The translations under genes and the position numbers were made by a program. From positions 1 to 7,981 of the forward strand of contig JAFAFD010000095.1 of NCBI GenBank assembly GCA_023423675.1: 7,981 nt of DNA. The letters are read 5' to 3'. This DNA is from Pseudomonadota bacterium. GTDB lineage: Bacteria; Pseudomonadota; Gammaproteobacteria; Xanthomonadales; Xanthomonadaceae. The notes beneath the pieces were generated by a model that did no database searches, was not told the origin of the DNA, and worked only from the letters and a program-made list of their open reading frames with translations. Below, piece after piece: positions 5,134 through 7,981 of the stretch (the stretch's first letter is position 1; every line of letters starts with the position of its first letter).

Positions 5134-6549
5134 TCAGCCGCTCAGCTGGGCCAACTGCTGGGACAGGGCGCTGCTGCTCTGCTGCAGCTTGCCCATCATC
5201 GTGTCCAGAGCAAGGAACTGCTTCTTGTAGCGCTCGGCCACGCCTTCCATGCGGGTGTCCAGATCCTTGCGACGCTTGTCGATGTCGGTCAGGGTCTTGT
5301 TGAGGCCCTTGGTGCGGGCCACGAAGGCGCCTTCCTTGCCGACCGTGGTGCTCACGTAGCTGTCGACCATCGTGTACAGCTTGCCGGCACCGCCGGTATC
5401 ACCGGTGATGGCCTGGCGGATCTTTTCCGGCTGGCTGGCCAGTGCCGCAGCGAATTTGGTGGTGTCCAGCACCAGGCTGCCGTCCGCGTTGGGGTAGCCG
5501 CGGGTCTGCAGGCCCAGCACCTTGGGGTCCAGGCCTTCGGCCGCCAGATCCTTCAGGATGTTGGCCATCTGCGAGCGCAGCTGACTGGTTGCGCCGCGCA
5601 TCTGCGCGTCGCCGGTCAAGGAGGAGGGCTCCTTGTTTTCCACGTCGTACTTGGTTTCGGTGTTGATCGCTGCCAGCGCCGCGTTGTAGGCGGTCACGAA
5701 GTCCTGCATCACCTTGGTGGCAGCCGAGGTGTCGGTGCTGATGGTGACCGTGCTCTTGCCGACCATCTTCAGGTTCAGGGTCAGGCCCGGCACTGCATCG
5801 GAAACGGCGTTGCTGGCGCTGGACACCGCCACGCCATCGATGGTCAGCTTGGCGTCCGCAGCTGGGGTGTTCTCCTTCAGGCTGCCGACCAGTTTGGTCA
5901 GGTTGGCATCGTTACCGCCATACTCCAGCTTGATGGCATTGGCGGCGCCGGTTTTTTCCTGTGCGAGGGACAGGTACTGATTGTCGCCCGAGCTGATCAG
6001 GGTGGCCTGGACGCCCTCCTTGCGGCCGGCGGCGTCGATCTTGTTGCGGATCGTGCTGAGGGTGTCGCCGTTTTCGACCTCGACATTCATCGTCTTGGCC
6101 TTGTCGCCCACGCCGACGGTCAGCGTCAAGGTTCCGGCGGCGAAAGTATCAGTCTTGGTAACCGGTGTATCGGCGATGATCTTGTGTGCGGTCGCCAGGC
6201 TCTGCACGTCGATCACGTGAGTACCGTTGGACGCGGCCGCTTTGGTGGTACCGAGGTCGTACAGGGCAACGGAGGCCGTCAGGATCTCGTCGCTGTTGTT
6301 GGTGCCGCCCTTGCTGGCCGTCACTGTGCGGGTATCGAAGGCGGTAGACGCCTTCAATGCGGTCAGCGAGGTCTTCAGCTTGTCGAACGCGGCAGTGATC
6401 GTGCCGACCGACGAAAGCTGCAGCTTTGCCTTGGACTGCTGCAGGTTCAGTGCGTTGTCGGCCGGCTTGCGGTCGGCCGCAACCAGCTGGCTGACCATCC
6501 CGGAAATATCCAGGCCCGAGCCAATGCCACCGTATCCAAAGTCTGCCAC
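5134..6549 (-). CDS. fliD: Flagellar filament capping protein FliD (HAP2)
   Basis: FliD forms the cap at the distal tip of the filament and inserts flagellin subunits; it is exported by the flagellar type III system. The 471-aa length is typical. The N-terminus GIGSGLDISGMVSQLVAAD is the classic FliD_N signature, followed by a helical D0/D1 region to about 75. A beta-rich, Thr/Ala-rich middle (about 80-290) carries the head domains. The C-terminal half returns to long helices (FliD_C), ending in the amphipathic segment GKLQQSSSALSQQLAQLSG used for cap assembly. There are no cysteines, as is common for exported flagellar proteins. The GTG start at 6549 has AGGAG 7 nt upstream and no better alternative. 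A sigma-54-like promoter lies about 100 bp upstream, beyond the fliC terminator, so fliD is probably transcribed independently of fliC. Confidence 0.96.
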   Translation of the reverse strand: MADFGYGGIGSGLDISGMVSQLVAADRKPADNALNLQQSKAKLQLSSVGTITAAFDKLKTSLTALKASTAFDTRTVTASKGGTNNSDEILTASVALYDLGTTKAAASNGTHVIDVQSLATAHKIIADTPVTKTDTFAAGTLTLTVGVGDKAKTMNVEVENGDTLSTIRNKIDAAGRKEGVQATLISSGDNQYLSLAQEKTGAANAIKLEYGGNDANLTKLVGSLKENTPAADAKLTIDGVAVSSASNAVSDAVPGLTLNLKMVGKSTVTISTDTSAATKVMQDFVTAYNAALAAINTETKYDVENKEPSSLTGDAQMRGATSQLRSQMANILKDLAAEGLDPKVLGLQTRGYPNADGSLVLDTTKFAAALASQPEKIRQAITGDTGGAGKLYTMVDSYVSTTVGKEGAFVARTKGLNKTLTDIDKRRKDLDTRMEGVAERYKKQFLALDTMMGKLQQSSSALSQQLAQLSG

Positions 6550-6602
6550 GTCGTTTCTCCTGGTAGCCGGGCGCGGCCGGCGTTAGGCGGCCCGTGTCAA
6601 CG

Positions 6603-6623
6603 AAAATAGCGGCCTGCGCCGCT
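6603..6623 (-). other. Terminator-like hairpin within the fliD leader
   Basis: On the minus strand AGCGGC-loop-GCCGCT (6623-6608) is followed by A and four T residues (6606-6603). It would lie about 12-30 nt after the predicted sigma-54 start point, inside the fliD 5' UTR. The stem is short and the T run brief, so attenuation is only a possibility. Confidence 0.3.
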
Positions 6624-6644
6624 GGGTCTTGAGGACTTCGTTGA

Positions 6645-6660
6645 TGCATGGGCCGTGCCA
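6645..6660 (-). promoter_or_regulatory. fliDp: Sigma-54 (-24/-12) promoter for fliD
   Basis: The minus strand reads TGGCACGGCCCATGCA, matching TGGCACG-N4-TTGCA at every position except A for the first T of the -12 element, with the required GG-N10-GC spacing. Transcription would start near 6634, leaving a leader of about 85 nt. Both sigma-54 and its activator FleQ are encoded in this window, and fliD is a common member of the FleQ regulon. Confidence 0.78.
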
Positions 6661-6678
6661 CTGGCCTGGGGCCGGTTC

Positions 6679-6694
6679 TGGCACGCGGGTTGCA
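6679..6694 (+). promoter_or_regulatory. Consensus sigma-54 promoter on the opposite strand, facing fliC
   Basis: The plus strand reads TGGCACGCGGGTTGCA, a perfect match to TGGCACG-N4-TTGCA with GG-N10-GC spacing. It is back to back with the fliD promoter, with 18 bp between the two -24 elements. Transcription would begin near 6705 and run rightward, antisense to the fliC terminator and 3' UTR. No plausible protein gene follows. The match is seen directly; activity is inferred. Confidence 0.6.
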
Positions 6695-6747
6695 GGAGGG
6701 TTGGGGCAGGGCGCGGGTAGGTTCACCGCGGGCTGACAGGGGTCTGC

Positions 6748-6777
6748 AAAAAACCCTCCCCCAAAAGCAGGGGAGGG
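6748..6777 (-). terminator. Rho-independent terminator of fliC
   Basis: On the minus strand CCCTCCCC (6777-6770) pairs with GGGGAGGG (6761-6754) around a loop, directly followed by six T residues (6753-6748). The 8-bp G/C-rich stem and T run are classic. It lies about 215 nt after the fliC stop, leaving an unusually long 3' UTR. Confidence 0.85.
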
Positions 6778-6864
6778 ATCAGGCTACTGACAATCGGAGG
6801 GAGACGAAGCCACCCGGTACGTACAGTCAAAGGTACAGCGCTGAAAGAAAGTTCCGCAGGAGCG

Positions 6865-6910
6865 GGCGATGCCAATCCGTTTCGGGTAGCTACCCGGGCC
6901 GGGCATCGCC
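6865..6910 (-). other. Nested palindromes in the fliC 3' UTR
   Basis: A 9-bp stem (GGCGATGCC at 6865-6873 with GGCATCGCC at 6902-6910) encloses a perfect 14-bp palindrome, CGGGTAGCTACCCG (6883-6896). Next to it, 6916-6938 forms another stem with one bulge. As RNA this is a compact structured domain; as DNA the 14-bp palindrome could be a protein site. I could not match it to a known RNA family. Confidence 0.5.
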
Positions 6911-6941
6911 GGCGCCTGAGGCGCAGCACGCCTTCAGGGTA

Positions 6942-6973
6942 CCGCTGCCGCCAGCCTTGGCCGGCGGCAGCGG
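6942..6973 (-). other. Strong stem-loop immediately after the fliC stop codon
   Basis: CCGCTGCCGCC (6942-6952) pairs perfectly with GGCGGCAGCGG (6963-6973); inside, GCC/GGC pairs continue past one mismatch. It begins 17 nt after the fliC stop. No T run follows on the minus strand, so it more likely protects the abundant flagellin mRNA from 3' exonucleases than terminates it. Confidence 0.65.
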
Positions 6974-6990
6974 CGTCTTGTTGCCGTGGA

Positions 6991-7981
6991 TCAGCGCAGC
7001 AGGCTGAGCACGTTCTGCGGCACCTGATTTGCCTGGGCCAGCATGGCCGTACCAGCCTGCTGCAGGATCTGGGTGCGGGTCAGCTCTGCGGTTTCCTTGG
7101 CGAAGTCGGTGTCCTTGATGCGGCTACGCGACGCAGACAGGTTCTCCGTCGAGGTCTGCAGGTTGGCGACCACCGAGGTGAAGCGGTTCTGGATGGCACC
7201 CAGGTCTGCGCGGGTGTTGTTGATCGACTCCAGTGCCCCGTCGACCAGAGCCATCGCCTTCTGGGCCCCCGCAACGTCTGAGATGTCCAGGGTGGCGACC
7301 GTCGCATCGCTGGTCGTAATAGCGCCGGCAGTGTAGGCAAAGGCTGCCTCCGGGTCGCCCCAAGCGTCGGCCGGATCCGTGGCGTCGGGATCGAACTCGG
7401 AAGTGGTCAGGGTGATTGATCCTGCGACAAGATCATCATCCGGGTCGGCGGGAACAGTCGAAGACGCGGCCAGGTCGCCGCCCGCCTTTACCTGGGTCAC
7501 CGTGATTTCCGTGCCCGCCTCATTGACGGTGGCCAGCATGCCCGTTTCGCCCAGTTTGGCGTTGATAGCCGTGGCGACCGCGCGATTCTGGTCGGCAGCA
7601 GAGGCGCCCTTCGAAAGCTCCACGGTGCCAAGGTCGATAGCACGGACGGCTCCGTCAGCGCCCTTAACATTAATGGAGCCGGAGAGCTTCGTGTTTTCGG
7701 CCAAGTCAGCAGTTGCTGCCGTCAACTTCGCACTTTTGAAGGTCGTGGCGCCAAGCTTTGCGGTCGTTGCGTCGACAACCTTGTCAATCGCAATGGACTG
7801 GCCAGCATTGGCGCCGACCTGGAACAGCTGGCTGGAGAAGGAGCCATCCAGCAACTTGGTGCCGTTGAACTCGGACTGCTTGGCAACGCGGTCGATTTCG
7901 CTGACCAGCTGGGTCACTTCGGCCTGCAGGGCCTTGCGGTCGCTGGCCGAGTTGGTGGCGTTGGAAGCCTGCACGGCCAGT
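6991..7981 (-). CDS. fliC: Flagellin FliC (5' end beyond window)
   Basis: The frame is open from the right edge to TGA at 6991, giving 330 residues. The visible protein begins LAVQASNATNSASDRKALQ, which belongs to the conserved N-terminal D1 helix of flagellin, so roughly the first hundred residues are missing. SEFNGTKLLDGSF is the conserved end of N-terminal D1. A variable surface region of about 200 residues follows, including a strongly acidic segment with ADPDDDLVAG and DPDATDPADAW. The conserved C-terminal D1/D0 helices then return (NRFTSVVANLQTSTENLSASRSRI, ending NVLSLLR). The filament subunit is exported with FliS, encoded downstream. A strong stem-loop follows the stop and a rho-independent terminator lies about 215 nt away. 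Stenotrophomonas usually has several tandem flagellin genes, so this may be the last of a set; its promoter is outside the window. Confidence 0.97.
   Translation of the reverse strand, partial: LAVQASNATNSASDRKALQAEVTQLVSEIDRVAKQSEFNGTKLLDGSFSSQLFQVGANAGQSIAIDKVVDATTAKLGATTFKSAKLTAATADLAENTKLSGSINVKGADGAVRAIDLGTVELSKGASAADQNRAVATAINAKLGETGMLATVNEAGTEITVTQVKAGGDLAASSTVPADPDDDLVAGSITLTTSEFDPDATDPADAWGDPEAAFAYTAGAITTSDATVATLDISDVAGAQKAMALVDGALESINNTRADLGAIQNRFTSVVANLQTSTENLSASRSRIKDTDFAKETAELTRTQILQQAGTAMLAQANQVPQNVLSLLR

Larger units (their letters stand above)
6705..6990 (+). ncRNA. Hypothetical antisense RNA from the rightward sigma-54 promoter
   Basis: This is the stretch that the plus-strand promoter at 6679-6694 would transcribe. 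It is complementary to the whole fliC 3' UTR. The longest open frame has unlikely composition and starts upstream of the predicted start point, so a non-coding product is more likely. A possible 3' end is the 11-bp stem at 6942-6973, followed on the plus strand by the moderately T-rich CGTCTTGTT. Neither end is established. Confidence 0.25.

Noticed and set aside
5113..6609. Long plus-strand frame (498 aa) antisense to fliD
   Set aside because: Shadow frame; fliD on the other strand has family signatures at both ends.
6869..6889. Six-codon leader peptide on the plus strand with an AGGAG upstream
   Set aside because: Too short to distinguish from chance; the ATG lies inside the nested palindrome region.
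6850..6940. c-di-GMP riboswitch in the fliC-fliD gap
   Set aside because: The region is structured, but I could not find the conserved core bases of GEMM-type riboswitches, and it follows rather than precedes a gene on the minus strand.
6648..7007. Plus-strand 119-aa frame downstream of the rightward sigma-54 motif
   Set aside because: Its ATG lies before the predicted start point, the composition is random-looking, and it runs through hairpins and the fliC terminator.

Overview
The window is a flagellar regulation and filament gene block from a high-GC gammaproteobacterium of the Xanthomonadaceae, most likely Stenotrophomonas (S. maltophilia complex). Two things point there. The order rpoN - stand-alone receiver (vemR) - fleQ is the xanthomonad arrangement. 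The 54-bp-period palindromic repeats at 2817-3002 carry GTAG headers like the SMAG/REP elements of Stenotrophomonas. Every convincing gene is on the minus strand, so transcription runs from high to low coordinates.

Layout in transcription order: (1) 7981-6991, 3' part of fliC (flagellin), cut by the window edge. (2) 6990-6550, a non-coding stretch with a structured fliC 3' UTR ending in a rho-independent terminator (6748-6777), then a sigma-54-type promoter for fliD (6645-6660), and a second, consensus-perfect sigma-54-type promoter on the opposite strand (6679-6694) facing the fliC 3' end. (3) 6549-5134, fliD (filament cap). (4) 5133-5005, a 129-bp gap with a sigma-28-type promoter, two strong hairpins and the fliS ribosome binding site. 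(5) 5004-3723, a compact unit fliS - FliT-like small protein - PilZ-like protein joined by 4-bp GTGA/ATGA start/stop overlaps. (6) 3637-2999, a NarL/LuxR-type response regulator matching FsnR. (7) 3002-2548, SMAG-like repeats and an otherwise gene-free stretch. (8) 2547-1138, rpoN (sigma-54). (9) 1123-746, vemR. (10) 749-1, the N-terminal half of fleQ, cut by the left edge.

Together the genes supply both tiers of flagellar control: sigma-54 plus its enhancer-binding activator FleQ, with receiver proteins VemR and FsnR, and the late products they lead to (filament, cap, secretion chaperones). The promoter-like sites agree with this: sigma-54 type before fliD, sigma-28 type before fliS.

No phage, transposase, CRISPR or defence system was seen. 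The most unusual signal is the back-to-back pair of sigma-54-like promoters between fliC and fliD. The rightward one has no plausible protein gene downstream and would make RNA antisense to the fliC 3' UTR and terminator.
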